From assembly GCA_040768665.1 (NCBI GenBank), contig JAXGMN010000040.1:1-64000 (forward strand): a stretch of DNA of 64,000 nucleotides, in the 5' to 3' direction. Shown here piece after piece: positions 1 to 8,125 of the stretch (positions are counted from its first letter, which is position 1; the number at the start of each line of letters is the position of its first letter). The translations under genes and the position numbers were made by a program. The stretch comes from JABWBD01 sp040768665. GTDB taxonomy: Bacteria > Planctomycetota > Planctomycetia > Pirellulales > Thermoguttaceae. The notes below the pieces were generated by a model that saw nothing but the letters and a program-made list of their open reading frames with translations, made no database searches and was not told the DNA's origin.

Positions 1-24
1 AATTACGCGGCCGGGGGCGCCGGG

Positions 25-468
25 GTGGTTGCCACCCCCGGGCCCCCCCGGCCCAGTTCTTCCCCAGTTCTTCCCCGTCGCCGGCGAGTGATCACGCTGT
101 CCCGGCAATTGGGAGCCGGCGATCAAGGGTTCGCGCCGCCCTTGGCCGAGCGGCTCGGGCTGCACGTCTACGATCGCCAGCTCTTGGAAGAGCAGGCCGT
201 CCGACTCGGTGTTTCTGAGGAGGAACTCGACAAGATCGACGAGCGCCCGGCGGGCATCTTCGAGCGGTTTCGCCCCGGGAGCATCTATCAGCGTTATCAA
301 GAGGCCATGGAACAACGGATGCGAGAACTTGCCCGACGCGGGAAAGTAACCCCCTGTTGGATGAGAACACGCAGAGTGCCACGCGGAGAGGGCCGCGGCT
401 TCTCCTGGCCTGGATCCTGTGACTTTACGGCGTTTTCTTTGCCTCGCGCAGGAAATCCTCTTCACTGA
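25..468 (+). pseudogene. Truncated cytidylate kinase-like protein
   Basis: Codons from about 85 to 347 encode the N-terminal half of a cytidylate-kinase-like P-loop protein: VITLSRQLGAGDQGFAPPL followed by an 'ERLGLHVYDRQLLEE' segment, typical of the family in which a modified P-loop precedes a 'YDRxLL' helix. Family members are usually about 200-230 residues. Here similarity stops near 347, after RMRELARRG, and the remaining codons up to the stop at 468 look like arbitrary translation with Trp- and Arg-rich content. The frame is also open upstream to base 1, so the true start may lie outside the window; GTG at 25 is only the first start codon inside it. I read this as a 3'-truncated remnant. 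Its stop overlaps the 3' end of the convergent BNR protein gene, which suggests a deletion or rearrangement joined the two. Function is probably lost. Confidence 0.55.
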
Positions 469-1564
469 GCTTTAACCTCAGCGGCACGGGGTTCTTCCAG
501 CCCTCCTGGAATGCGAATCCGGCAATCACCCACAGCTCGCCGGGCCGACGCTCCATGAAGTAGGGGTAGCTCAACTGGCCGCCCTGCTGGCGCGCGATCG
601 CAACCTGCCGCGTCCAAGTTTTGCCATCGTCTTCCGAGAAAGCGAGGAGCAACTCCTGCCGCCCCTCCTTGCCGTTGGCAACAAAGGCCAAACGTTGACT
701 GCGGAGCTTCAGCAGGTAACCCGGCGCACTGGTCGATTCGATTGGGCTCGGGCGGATTGTCCGCCAGGCCAACCCGCCATCGTCGGAAAGGGCTTCCCAG
801 AATCGGCCCCAGTGAGTGCGAATCAACATCAACAGCCGTCCGTCGCTCAACTCTGCCACCGTGGGCTCCATGGCGCCGGAGTGGTGTCCATGTCCGCCTA
901 GATCGATCAGGTTGCTGCGTCTCCACGTTTTGCCGTCGTCGTCGGAAGTGAGAGAACAGGCGGCGTAGCGGCCCGGGTCGCGAACGATGTGGGGCACCGT
1001 GGCAACCAGCCTTCCGCTGCTGGTCCGGATGAACCCGAAAAAGTTTGGATTGTAGCCATCCAGGAGCCGCTGCCGATCGACCCACGTGGCCCCGCCGTCG
1101 AGGCTGCGGACCGCCCACACCTCGAGCCGGCAGTCATCTTTGGGTTGGTTGGTGCTGTTGTCCCAACTGAAGTTGTACGTGTTCGAATCAAGATAGACCG
1201 CGACCAGTGCGCCACGTTCCGTCCGTATCAGGTAGACCGTAGCAGGCTCCTGACCATCGCGCAGGCCGCCGATTCCTTCAGCAGCGGGACGAGCTTCCGA
1301 CCATGTCTTGCCGTCGTCCTTGCTGATGCGTGTTCCCTCTCGGCCGATGGTCATCAGACTCCCGTCGGCCAACTCCACCAGCGGGCCGTTGCTATCGAGC
1401 AGCAGCGGCTGACAAAGCGGATGCACCCAGCGGGATTCGTTCTCCGATGCGAGAGAAGAAGTCGAAAGACCAAGAATCACGGTTGTGGCGGCCGCCAGCA
1501 GGAGCTGGCCTGCCATCCAGAAGACAGGGTTTCGTCTGCTGATACCATGGCGGTTTGTTTTCAC
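425..1564 (-). CDS. Secreted BNR-repeat (sialidase-like) protein
   Basis: A 379-residue protein with a GTG start preceded by a good ribosome binding site (AGGAG, 5 bases upstream). It opens with a basic segment and a hydrophobic stretch (about residues 14-40, ending LSTSSLASENES) that reads as a signal peptide, so it should be exported. Five Asp-box (BNR) motifs of the S-x-D-x-G-x-T-W type are visible: SKDDGKTW, SLDGGATW, SDDDGKTW, SDDGGLAW and SEDDGKTW, spread from about residue 79 to 320. This is the six-bladed propeller fold of sialidases and related glycosidases. The Arg-triad residues of true sialidases cannot be verified by eye; many planctomycete members of this family are not proven sialidases. 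A role in trimming extracellular glycans is plausible. It is convergent with the broken kinase gene at the left edge. Confidence 0.8.
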   Translation of the reverse strand: MKTNRHGISRRNPVFWMAGQLLLAAATTVILGLSTSSLASENESRWVHPLCQPLLLDSNGPLVELADGSLMTIGREGTRISKDDGKTWSEARPAAEGIGGLRDGQEPATVYLIRTERGALVAVYLDSNTYNFSWDNSTNQPKDDCRLEVWAVRSLDGGATWVDRQRLLDGYNPNFFGFIRTSSGRLVATVPHIVRDPGRYAACSLTSDDDGKTWRRSNLIDLGGHGHHSGAMEPTVAELSDGRLLMLIRTHWGRFWEALSDDGGLAWRTIRPSPIESTSAPGYLLKLRSQRLAFVANGKEGRQELLLAFSEDDGKTWTRQVAIARQQGGQLSYPYFMERRPGELWVIAGFAFQEGWKNPVPLRLKLSEEDFLREAKKTP

Positions 1565-1889
1565 GATCGGCTCCTGATGAGAGGTCGGTTCGGATTCACG
1601 GGGCCATGTCTACTGCCGAGGCAAGACGGGCCTCGCCGTAACGGCCTGACGACGCTGAGTTTTGTTGCCCAAGCAGGCCCTGTCAAGTGCTGCCCCCCTC
1701 CTTTAAGCCCTACTTGCCCCTTCCTGGTGCTGGCGTTAAGTGAATTTCAGGACGCAATCTCTCCTATTGCGCCATTATCCACCACCTTGCCACTCTTCTC
1801 CAACAACTCGCTCATCTAAGTGCTAGCAGCGATCTATTTCCAAACGTCTGCTGCCAGCACTCGATCGTTGACTTCTTACGCACCATCAC
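1565..1889. other. Gene-free stretch upstream of the BNR gene
   Basis: About 325 bases between the start of the BNR-repeat gene and the 3' end of the group II intron remnant. It is less GC-rich than its surroundings, especially from 1730 to 1880, and no coding segment with family features is visible on either strand. It probably holds the promoter of the BNR gene, but no convincing -35/-10 pair is visible. Confidence 0.4.
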
Positions 1890-2508
1890 ATAATGTCCCG
1901 GGAGATTTTTGGCCGGGTCGCCCCGGGTGATTGCTCACCCGCTCGCTCCCACAGATCCGGACGTGCAGATTTCCCGCATCCGGTTCCTCAAGTCGTAGCG
2001 CATCGCTGACGGCAAACCGAGTGTATGGCCTTGGCAGGCGGAAGCCGGTACCGCTCCAGAATCCGGGTAAACCAGCTCCAAGGCGGACGATTCTCCCGTC
2101 GCCACCGAATGCCAAGCGACGGGCCCGGAGTTGTTGACCCGGTATCTCCTGCCGGGAGTTTCTCTGCGCGGAGACGACAGGATCTCCTACGTTCCTCCCG
2201 AGACCACCATTGTGCCTTTGCCCTGCTCTTCGACCCCGGCGGAGGCGACGCACCAGGCCACTGCGGTACGACGCTGCTGTCCTCGCGACTGACCAGACCG
2301 AAGACTCCCGCATTGCCCACTTTCGAGGCTCAATCACACGGCTTCAGCACTCGCTGTCTACGCCTAGCAGTGCCGGTTACCCAGTCACCACCCAAGACTC
2401 GCTTCCGGCTGCTGGCCAAGCTTTACCGGACGGGCTTGGTTACCCGCATGGTCCCGACGAAAGGTTTCGGATTTACGTCATGCTCATCGTCCTCCTTTCC
2501 CAAACTTC
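1890..2508 (-). mobile_element. ORF-less group II intron remnant
   Basis: On the minus strand, positions 1986-1954 read as a group II intron domain V hairpin: GAACCGGATGCGG, a GAAA-type loop, then TCTGCACGTCCGGATC. It is followed by a domain VI-like hairpin (CGGGTGA-GCAA-TCACCCG, about 1939-1922). The upstream 500 bases match, in style, the structured 5' part of bacterial group II introns. No reverse transcriptase/maturase gene is present. The catalytic triad position of domain V, normally AGC, reads AAC, and its pairing partner is also changed, giving an A-A mismatch. Splicing competence is therefore doubtful. The inferred 5' end lies about 10 bases after the stop of the VanZ-like gene on the same strand. 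Boundaries are approximate. Confidence 0.6.
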
Positions 2509-2519
2509 GTAGCGCAAGG

Positions 2520-3047
2520 TCAGGGCCAGGAACGGGCCCAGCGCAGGAAACCGCGGCCGGCGCGGGTGGCTGCAACCACCATGCTGACGACCGCCATTCC
2601 GACTGCCGCTCCGGCAAGATCGGCAAGCCAGTCGGACCACTGGAACGAACGTCCCGTGAGAGGCTGCGTCAGTTCGTCAGCCAAGGCGCAAAGACAGATC
2701 AGCGAGAGTACGATTCGCATCATCCTGCGTTGACATGCCGGGTCAGCCGAGAGTGAGGTTCGTTGAACCACCGCGGCGCCCGCCAGAATCGCCAGGCCGG
2801 CGTAGGCGAAGAAATGCATGACCTTGTCGACTCGTGGGATCCGCGGGAGGCAGCGCTCCGGCAGGTGCGTAGCCAGCAGTAAGGTGATCGTGTAAACCAC
2901 CAAGGCGGTACCGAGCACATGGATGGCCGCACGCCGTTGGGGTCGGGCGTGACGGATTCCGGGTGGTCGGTGGAAGAGAGGGTTACGAAACCTCTGACCG
3001 ACGCGCGGCCCGTTGGGCACAGCGGTTAAACGACGATTACGCAACAC
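2520..3047 (-). CDS. VanZ-like membrane protein
   Basis: A 175-residue protein with a likely GTG start (AAGGTG upstream). The VanZ family signature is present: DKVMHFFAYAGLA near residue 72, and ADELTQPLTGR followed by WSDWLADLAGAAVG near residues 125-150. Four hydrophobic segments are visible (about residues 43-60, 76-95, 110-125 and 140-160), so it is an integral inner-membrane protein. Biochemical function of the family is poorly known; VanZ itself lowers teicoplanin susceptibility, and many homologues lie in polysaccharide loci. It lies 56 bases downstream of the tyrosine autokinase on the same strand and may be cotranscribed with it. The first 30 residues are unlike the family and the true start could be internal. 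Confidence 0.75.
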   Translation of the reverse strand: MLRNRRLTAVPNGPRVGQRFRNPLFHRPPGIRHARPQRRAAIHVLGTALVVYTITLLLATHLPERCLPRIPRVDKVMHFFAYAGLAILAGAAVVQRTSLSADPACQRRMMRIVLSLICLCALADELTQPLTGRSFQWSDWLADLAGAAVGMAVVSMVVAATRAGRGFLRWARSWP

Positions 3048-3102
3048 TATGGCACCTTAACAGGAGGGTGCTGAAAAGGGGTGGGTGCAGGAAGGCGTGG
3101 TA

Positions 3103-5400
3103 TCAGTCGGCGATGGAGATCTTGTTTCGCGCAGTGGTGGGTCCACTCGGCGGGGTGGGTTCAGGGCTGTGCCCGTTGCGGTACGGCCGCGTCGCGGCGG
3201 AGGAGTCGTAGTAGCGACGGGAACCTCCAAACTCGGCGTACCGATCGGTGGCGTTGATGACCACTCCCAGCAAGTTCACGTCCAAATGCTCCAGGATTTC
3301 TTTGGCTCGCGCGAGTTGGGGGCCGCCATTCTTGCCCACGCGAATGCTCAGCAACACGCTGTCGACACACGGAGCGACCACCCGGGCATCGGTGGCGAGC
3401 AGCAAGGCCGGTGTGTCGACGAGCACGATATCGTACTGCATGCGGGCCACACCGAGGAGTTCCTCGAGCTGCGGCGCGACGAGCAGGTCGGCAGGGCTCG
3501 GGGGGAGCGGACCGGCAGGGAGCAGTCTCAGGCCGTCCACACCACTGGCCTGAACGGCATCCGGGAATTCGGCGTCGCCGTGGACCACGGAGGTCAAGCC
3601 CGGCTCAACCGGCCGCCCGAAAAGCTGGTGGATACGCGGGCTTCGCAGATCGGCATCGACCAACAGCACGTCCTTGCCGGACTGCGCGATCGAAATCGCC
3701 AGGTTGGCTGCCAGGGTCGACTTGCCGTCGCCCGCGTTGGGACTGGTAATCTGGATCACCTTCTGCTGCTTGCCCCGGATGGTGACAAACAGGGCTGTTC
3801 GAACCGCGCGGTAGGCGTCGGCGTCTGCGGAATCGGGCCGATGCCAGGTGCAGAGGATCGGGTCGAGAGGCGGGTCGAGTGAATCCGCGTGAAGCAGGGC
3901 TTTCCGCCGCGTGGCCATAAGAGGGATGCAGCCGACGACGGGCATCCCCAGGCGGCGAATTTCCTCCGGACCGCGGAGACTCTTGTCGCGGCTCTCGGCC
4001 GTCCAGCCCAGGCCGAATCCCGCGACGACGCCGAGGAAGCCCGCGAGCGTGAAGATCAGGAACGTTCTGGGGGCGACTTGCGCCGGGGCCCCGACGGGCG
4101 CGATCACGCGCATGTTGTAACCGACGAGGTCCTTGTTGAGACCGACCCCTTGAATCTGGTTGACCAGGCTCTCGTAATACTGCCCGATGCGAGCGACGTC
4201 GTCGCGGAATTGCCGATCGAGAAACTCGTAGTACGCCGCCTCTTTGGCTTCGCTCTTTTCCTGCTCGAACCGTTCGTCCAGGGCCTGCTCCGAGGCTTCG
4301 ATATTGGCGAGGTCCTGCTGGAGGGACTGCATGTACGACTGGACGAGATCGGGTGCCGGGCGGTGCACTCGGCTTTCGCCCGCCTCGGGCAACTCTTTGC
4401 TCGCCGCAATCGAGGGAGCAAGGAATTCTCGAGTAAACTGGATCTGCTCGCGGATCGCCAAGACGTCGGGATGCCCCGGTCCATAGTCCTTACGGAGCGT
4501 TTTCTCCTGAAGCAGCAAGGGGAGCAATTCCTTTTCAAGGCTCGCCGACGCTTCACGCCGAAAGGCGTCGGGAACCATGTCGGCGGCTGCTACGCCACCG
4601 GCGCCCTCCCCGACGGCGCGGCGGAGAGACTCCAGACGGGCCCGGATCTCGGCTCGCTGGATCATCAGTTCCGACCTTTTCAACTCGAGATTGGCCAGGC
4701 GCTCCTGGTACCAGGTTGTTCCGCGCTCGCCGGTCCACAAGAGGGGCGCCTGCTTGCGAAACTCCTGGTGCTCGGCCTCTTTCTCCTGGAGTTCCTTGCG
4801 GGCGTCCTCGGCCCTCTGCGTGATCAATTTTATGGCCTCTTCATTGACGCTTCGGGCGCTTTCTTCAAGGAACTCCTGGTATCGCTCGATCACGGCATTC
4901 AAGACGATCCCGCAGTCCTGCGCCACGGAGCTGCGAAACGACATATCGAGAATGCTGCTCGGGCTTCGCGACGCGTCGTCTGTTTCGCGCATGACCGTCA
5001 AGCGAGGAACGACCGCACGGACCGGATCCTTGCTCTCGGCCAGGCTCGGCAGCGAAGCAAGACCGCGTTGGTCGATCACGTCGCGAATGAACCATGGGCT
5101 GGCGATCACGGAAGCGTGGGTGGCCACATCGTCTTCGAAATAGTACAGCCGCGAGCCACCTGAAGACGAGTCGCGGGGCTCGCGCTTCATAACAAGCACC
5201 TTTGCCTTGGCCTCGAAGACGGGGACGGAAGAGGCGGAATACAGAGCGCCCAGCAGCAGCCCGGCCGCTATCCCCGCCGCGATGCACCATTTACGCCGCC
5301 AGGTGAATCGCATGAACCGGATGAGGTCGTCGATCTGGATGAAATCGTGCGCCGGTGGTGGAACGGGCTGCATCTCAAATCGTTCGGGAGCGAGTGTCAT
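3103..5400 (-). CDS. Wzc-like polysaccharide copolymerase/tyrosine autokinase
   Basis: A 765-residue single-chain bacterial tyrosine kinase. The N-terminal Wzz-type chain-length domain begins with a membrane segment (about residues 38-58), continues through a long periplasmic region rich in heptad-like charged segments (about 190-400, predicted coiled coil), and ends with a second membrane segment (about 445-465). The cytoplasmic BY-kinase domain follows: Walker A SPNAGDGKST near residue 555, Walker A' VLLVDADLRSPR near 583, and Walker B IVLVDTP near 657. The C-terminus has a short tyrosine cluster (RYAEFG, RRYYDS, RPYRNG) as expected for autophosphorylation. It controls chain length and export of Wzy-made polysaccharide. 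It sits downstream of the initiating transferase and aminotransferase on the same strand, with a repeat array between. Confidence 0.93.
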   Translation of the reverse strand: MTLAPERFEMQPVPPPAHDFIQIDDLIRFMRFTWRRKWCIAAGIAAGLLLGALYSASSVPVFEAKAKVLVMKREPRDSSSGGSRLYYFEDDVATHASVIASPWFIRDVIDQRGLASLPSLAESKDPVRAVVPRLTVMRETDDASRSPSSILDMSFRSSVAQDCGIVLNAVIERYQEFLEESARSVNEEAIKLITQRAEDARKELQEKEAEHQEFRKQAPLLWTGERGTTWYQERLANLELKRSELMIQRAEIRARLESLRRAVGEGAGGVAAADMVPDAFRREASASLEKELLPLLLQEKTLRKDYGPGHPDVLAIREQIQFTREFLAPSIAASKELPEAGESRVHRPAPDLVQSYMQSLQQDLANIEASEQALDERFEQEKSEAKEAAYYEFLDRQFRDDVARIGQYYESLVNQIQGVGLNKDLVGYNMRVIAPVGAPAQVAPRTFLIFTLAGFLGVVAGFGLGWTAESRDKSLRGPEEIRRLGMPVVGCIPLMATRRKALLHADSLDPPLDPILCTWHRPDSADADAYRAVRTALFVTIRGKQQKVIQITSPNAGDGKSTLAANLAISIAQSGKDVLLVDADLRSPRIHQLFGRPVEPGLTSVVHGDAEFPDAVQASGVDGLRLLPAGPLPPSPADLLVAPQLEELLGVARMQYDIVLVDTPALLLATDARVVAPCVDSVLLSIRVGKNGGPQLARAKEILEHLDVNLLGVVINATDRYAEFGGSRRYYDSSAATRPYRNGHSPEPTPPSGPTTARNKISIAD

Positions 5401-5457
5401 CGTCGGTGTTCCCTTGTGAGTCTGAGCGACTGGCGCTCGGTACGCATTGGGAGGAGG

Positions 5458-5766
5458 TGGTCAGGACGGATGGGTTGGAGGGCGCTTGGGAATCGGGGAG
5501 GGCGCTTGCGGTTTGCGGGCGTTGTGAAAAGCGGCGATGCATCGCCGCACTCCAAAAATGTGGTCAGGACGGATGGGTCGGAGGGCTCTTGGGAATCAGG
5601 GAGGTTGCTTGCGGTTTGCAGGCGTTGTGAAAAGCGGCGATGCATCGCCGCACTCCAAAAATGTGGTCAGGACGGATGGGTTGGAGGGCGCTTGGGAATC
5701 GGGGAGGTTGCTTGCGGTTGGCGGGCGTTGTGAAAAGCGGCGATGCATCGCCGCACTCCAAAAAGG
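5458..5766. repeat. Three tandem 103-bp repeats with an 18-bp palindrome
   Basis: Three near-identical direct copies of 103 bases begin at 5458, 5561 and 5664. Each opens TGGTCAGGACGGATGGG and contains the perfect 18-base palindrome GCGGCGATGCATCGCCGC (5531-5548, 5634-5651, 5737-5754). Copies differ at only a few positions, for example TTGG versus TCGG near the start and GGGCGC versus GGTTGC in the middle. The array lies between the sugar transferase and the tyrosine autokinase; the third copy supplies the last codons and stop of the transferase. It could act as a transcription attenuator, protein-binding site or simple mobile repeat; nothing in the sequence decides this. Confidence 0.9.
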
Positions 5767-6338
5767 GCGGTTTTGAGAAGGATCGATAGGTCGAACAGGA
5801 AGGAGGAGCGTTCGAGATAGCGACTGGTGAAGGCGATCTTCTTCGGTAGTATGTGCCGGAGATACTCCTCCACGGGATTGTCGGCCGTGGCGAGGAGTTC
5901 CTCTTCATCTCGGTAGGCAAGCGAGACGGGATCCGTAATGCCGGGGCGGACGGCGAGGATCTCGGCGTAGTCGTGGCGGAACTCCTCGACGTATTGCGGC
6001 ACTTCCGGGCGGGGACCAACCAGGCTCATCTGGCCGTTGATCACGTTAATCAGTTGAGGCAATTCGTCGATCTTCGTGCGGCGGAGGATGCGGCCAATGC
6101 GAGTGACGCGGGGATCTTCGCCCGCGGTGAGCGAAGGGCCGATCCGCGCAGCGCCGTCGACCATCGTGCGGAACTTATAGATGTCAAATAGTCGGAAGTT
6201 TCGGCCGACCCGCCGTTGGCGAAACAGGATAGGGCCGGGAGAATCCAGCCGGATCGCGATCGCGACGAGAGCAAACAGGGGGCTCAAGAGCACCAATCCG
6301 GTTGCAGCGGCAATCAGGTCGAAAATGCGTTTGGTCAT
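5667..6338 (-). CDS. Initiating sugar-phosphate transferase with repeat-derived tail
   Basis: A 223-residue polyprenyl-phosphate hexose/N-acetylhexosamine-1-phosphate transferase of the PglC/WcaJ C-terminal type. It has one N-terminal membrane segment (about residues 8-30), then the family blocks: SPGPILFRQRRVGRN (about 33-47), YKFRTM (about 54-59), DELPQLINVINGQMSLVGPRP (around residue 95) and RPGITD near 133. It would load the first sugar phosphate onto undecaprenyl phosphate at the membrane, starting the repeat unit. Native similarity ends near residue 190 (LLKTALFG). The last 33 residues are translated from the third copy of the 103-bp repeat, so the original stop was replaced. It follows the DegT aminotransferase, separated by a 13-bp hairpin. 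Confidence 0.9.
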   Translation of the reverse strand: MTKRIFDLIAAATGLVLLSPLFALVAIAIRLDSPGPILFRQRRVGRNFRLFDIYKFRTMVDGAARIGPSLTAGEDPRVTRIGRILRRTKIDELPQLINVINGQMSLVGPRPEVPQYVEEFRHDYAEILAVRPGITDPVSLAYRDEEELLATADNPVEEYLRHILPKKIAFTSRYLERSSFLFDLSILLKTALFGVRRCIAAFHNARQPQATSPIPKRPPTHPS

Positions 6339-6347
6339 TGGTCATTG

Positions 6348-6377
6348 GTCATTGGTTACTCGCAAGTAACCAATGAC
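6348..6377. repeat. Perfect 13-bp inverted repeat between two genes
   Basis: GTCATTGGTTACT (6348-6360) and AGTAACCAATGAC (6365-6377) are exact reverse complements with a 4-base loop. Extra copies of GGTCATT precede the left arm as short direct repeats (6332-6352). It sits between the stop of the aminotransferase and the start of the sugar transferase, both on the minus strand, so in the transcript it forms a stable hairpin just upstream of the transferase start. No U-tract follows, so it is not a classic terminator. Confidence 0.7.
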
Positions 6378-6380
6378 ACT

Positions 6381-7658
6381 TCACCGCGGTTTGCGGGGGC
6401 GGCCGTTGCCGTTGCGCCGGAGCGGGGGCAAGGCGTTTTCCTTGCAGAGACTTCGCACGACATTGACGACGTACTGGCACTCCGCCGGTTCCATGCCGGC
6501 AAACAAGGGCAGGCTGATCAAACGCTCCCACACGGATGACGCCACGGGAAGATCGTCGGGCTGCCAGCCATAAGTCTTGGCGTAGTAGGGGTGCAGATGC
6601 AGCGGCCGCCAATGGACGGACGAGCCGACTTTGCGCTGGCGGAGCTGATCGAGGAACGCGTCGCGGCCGAGGCGGAGACGGTCGAGGCGGAGACGGATCG
6701 GGAACAGATGCCAGGCATGCCTGCGGTCTGGGGGCGACGGAGGAGTTTCCAGTTGCTCCAGGTCATCCAAAGCGCTGCGATACTCATGGGAGATTGCCTC
6801 GCGCTGGCATCGCATCACCTCGGCCCGTTCGAGCTGGTGAATGCCCAGGGAGGCGGCGATGTCGGTCATGTTGTACTTGTAGCCGGGCGTGAGGATGCGG
6901 TAGTCCCAGCTTCCGTTTCCGTGATAGCGGGTCCAGGCGTCGTGGGACAATCCGTGCAGAGACATCCGCCTCATGTGCTTCGCTAAGCCCGGATCATTCG
7001 TGACCGCCATACCCCCCTCGCCAGTGGTAATCGTCTTGTTGGCGTAGAACGAATAGCAGGTGACGGCGGCGGTGTTCTCTCCGCACCGTTGCCAGGGGGC
7101 GTCGGTGGCCGGACGGAAAGCCGCCGGCAGGGCATGAGCGGCGTCTTCCACCACCCAGAGCCGATGACGCGAGGCAAACGCGTTGACCGCCCCCATATCG
7201 AGCATCAGGCCGCCGACGTGCACCGGGATGATGCCCCTCACGGCAACGTTCTGACCGCGGAACAGGCGGCCCGAGCGGGCGCCGTGCAGTTTTCGCTCGG
7301 CGTCTTCGAGGTCCATGTTGAGGGTTGCCGGATCGCAATCGACGAGCACGGGCACGGCCCCTTGATAGCGGACCACTTCGGCCGTGGCGGCAAAAGTCAT
7401 CGTGGGTACGAGCACGGCCTCGCCCGCCTTCAGCCCTAGCGCCTCGACAGCCACGTGGAGCGCGGCTGTGCAGGAATTGACGGCCAAGGCGTGCTCCGCT
7501 CCAACGAACCGGGCAAAACGGGCTTCGAATTCGGCCGTCCTCGGTCCGGTGGTAAGCCATCCGGACCGCAGGCACTGGGCCACCTCGTCGATTTCCGTTT
7601 CGGTGATTACGGGGCGAAAGAAGGGAACGTCCAGGGTTGCTTCAAGGAGGCGGTGCAT
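6381..7658 (-). CDS. DegT/DnrJ/EryC1/StrS sugar aminotransferase
   Basis: A PLP-dependent aminotransferase that acts on a nucleotide-linked keto-sugar. I chose the ATG at 7658 because the family usually starts just before 'VPFFRP', which here follows MHRLLEATLD; the frame is open back to 7772. Family blocks are SGWLTTGPRTAEFE near residue 30, NSCTAALHVAVEALGL near 55, VVEDAAHALPAAF near 140, and the PLP-lysine segment SFYANKTITTGEGG near 190, followed by GYKYNMTDIAASLG near 240. With the CapD/PglF-type dehydratase at 29543-31576 it could make an amino-dideoxy sugar. The next gene downstream is the initiating transferase, so the amino sugar may be the first residue of the glycan. No clear ribosome binding site is visible, so the start is uncertain. 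Confidence 0.9.
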   Translation of the reverse strand: MHRLLEATLDVPFFRPVITETEIDEVAQCLRSGWLTTGPRTAEFEARFARFVGAEHALAVNSCTAALHVAVEALGLKAGEAVLVPTMTFAATAEVVRYQGAVPVLVDCDPATLNMDLEDAERKLHGARSGRLFRGQNVAVRGIIPVHVGGLMLDMGAVNAFASRHRLWVVEDAAHALPAAFRPATDAPWQRCGENTAAVTCYSFYANKTITTGEGGMAVTNDPGLAKHMRRMSLHGLSHDAWTRYHGNGSWDYRILTPGYKYNMTDIAASLGIHQLERAEVMRCQREAISHEYRSALDDLEQLETPPSPPDRRHAWHLFPIRLRLDRLRLGRDAFLDQLRQRKVGSSVHWRPLHLHPYYAKTYGWQPDDLPVASSVWERLISLPLFAGMEPAECQYVVNVVRSLCKENALPPLRRNGNGRPRKPR

Positions 7659-8125
7659 GGCGAAAAACCTGCAAAGTGGATTCGGTTCCATCGGTCTGTT
7701 GGCAGCCGAAGGGTGCTGAATATCGCGCAATCGCTGCTGCACCCGAAGTGGGGGCATCGAGAAAATCTTCAAAGTGCCAAAAAACCATCATTCATGGATG
7801 TGCCCATCCCCTCGTCAACACGAGATTTGCGGTTGACGGGTCGACGCGAGCCCAAAGCCTTACCGCCGCTAAACTCTCTGCACCCACCCAAAAGCCCGTG
7901 TTATCCGCAAATTGAAAACTCGTCTTGTTGACGTCTGCGTCGCCGACTATCTTTGCGACTCGCTTTTATTGTCTGGCATGATGCCCTTTGGGCTGTTCCC
8001 GCGGCCCATCGAGACCCAAATCGCGCAGGGCAATGCGAGGCTGCGCCTGGCCGTGGAGAAACCCCGCTACACGGTCGGGATGGTTCGCACGCGCCCGCAA
8101 TCCGCCTCCACGGAAGGAGTCCGCC
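7659..8125. other. Intergenic region between divergent genes
   Basis: About 470 bases separating the divergently transcribed aminotransferase (minus) and LEPR protein (plus). It should contain both promoters. It includes an A/T-richer segment (7770-7800 and 7890-7975). No confident promoter pair, operator or coding segment is visible; the possible short N-terminal extensions of both flanking genes into this region have no family similarity. Confidence 0.4.

Noticed and set aside
2963..3211. Small plus-strand gene upstream of the VanZ and kinase genes
   Set aside because: The frame overlaps both VanZ and kinase gene ends and has no motif; it is a shadow.
5458..5766. CRISPR array
   Set aside because: Units are 103 bases and direct copies throughout, without a short repeat and unique spacers.
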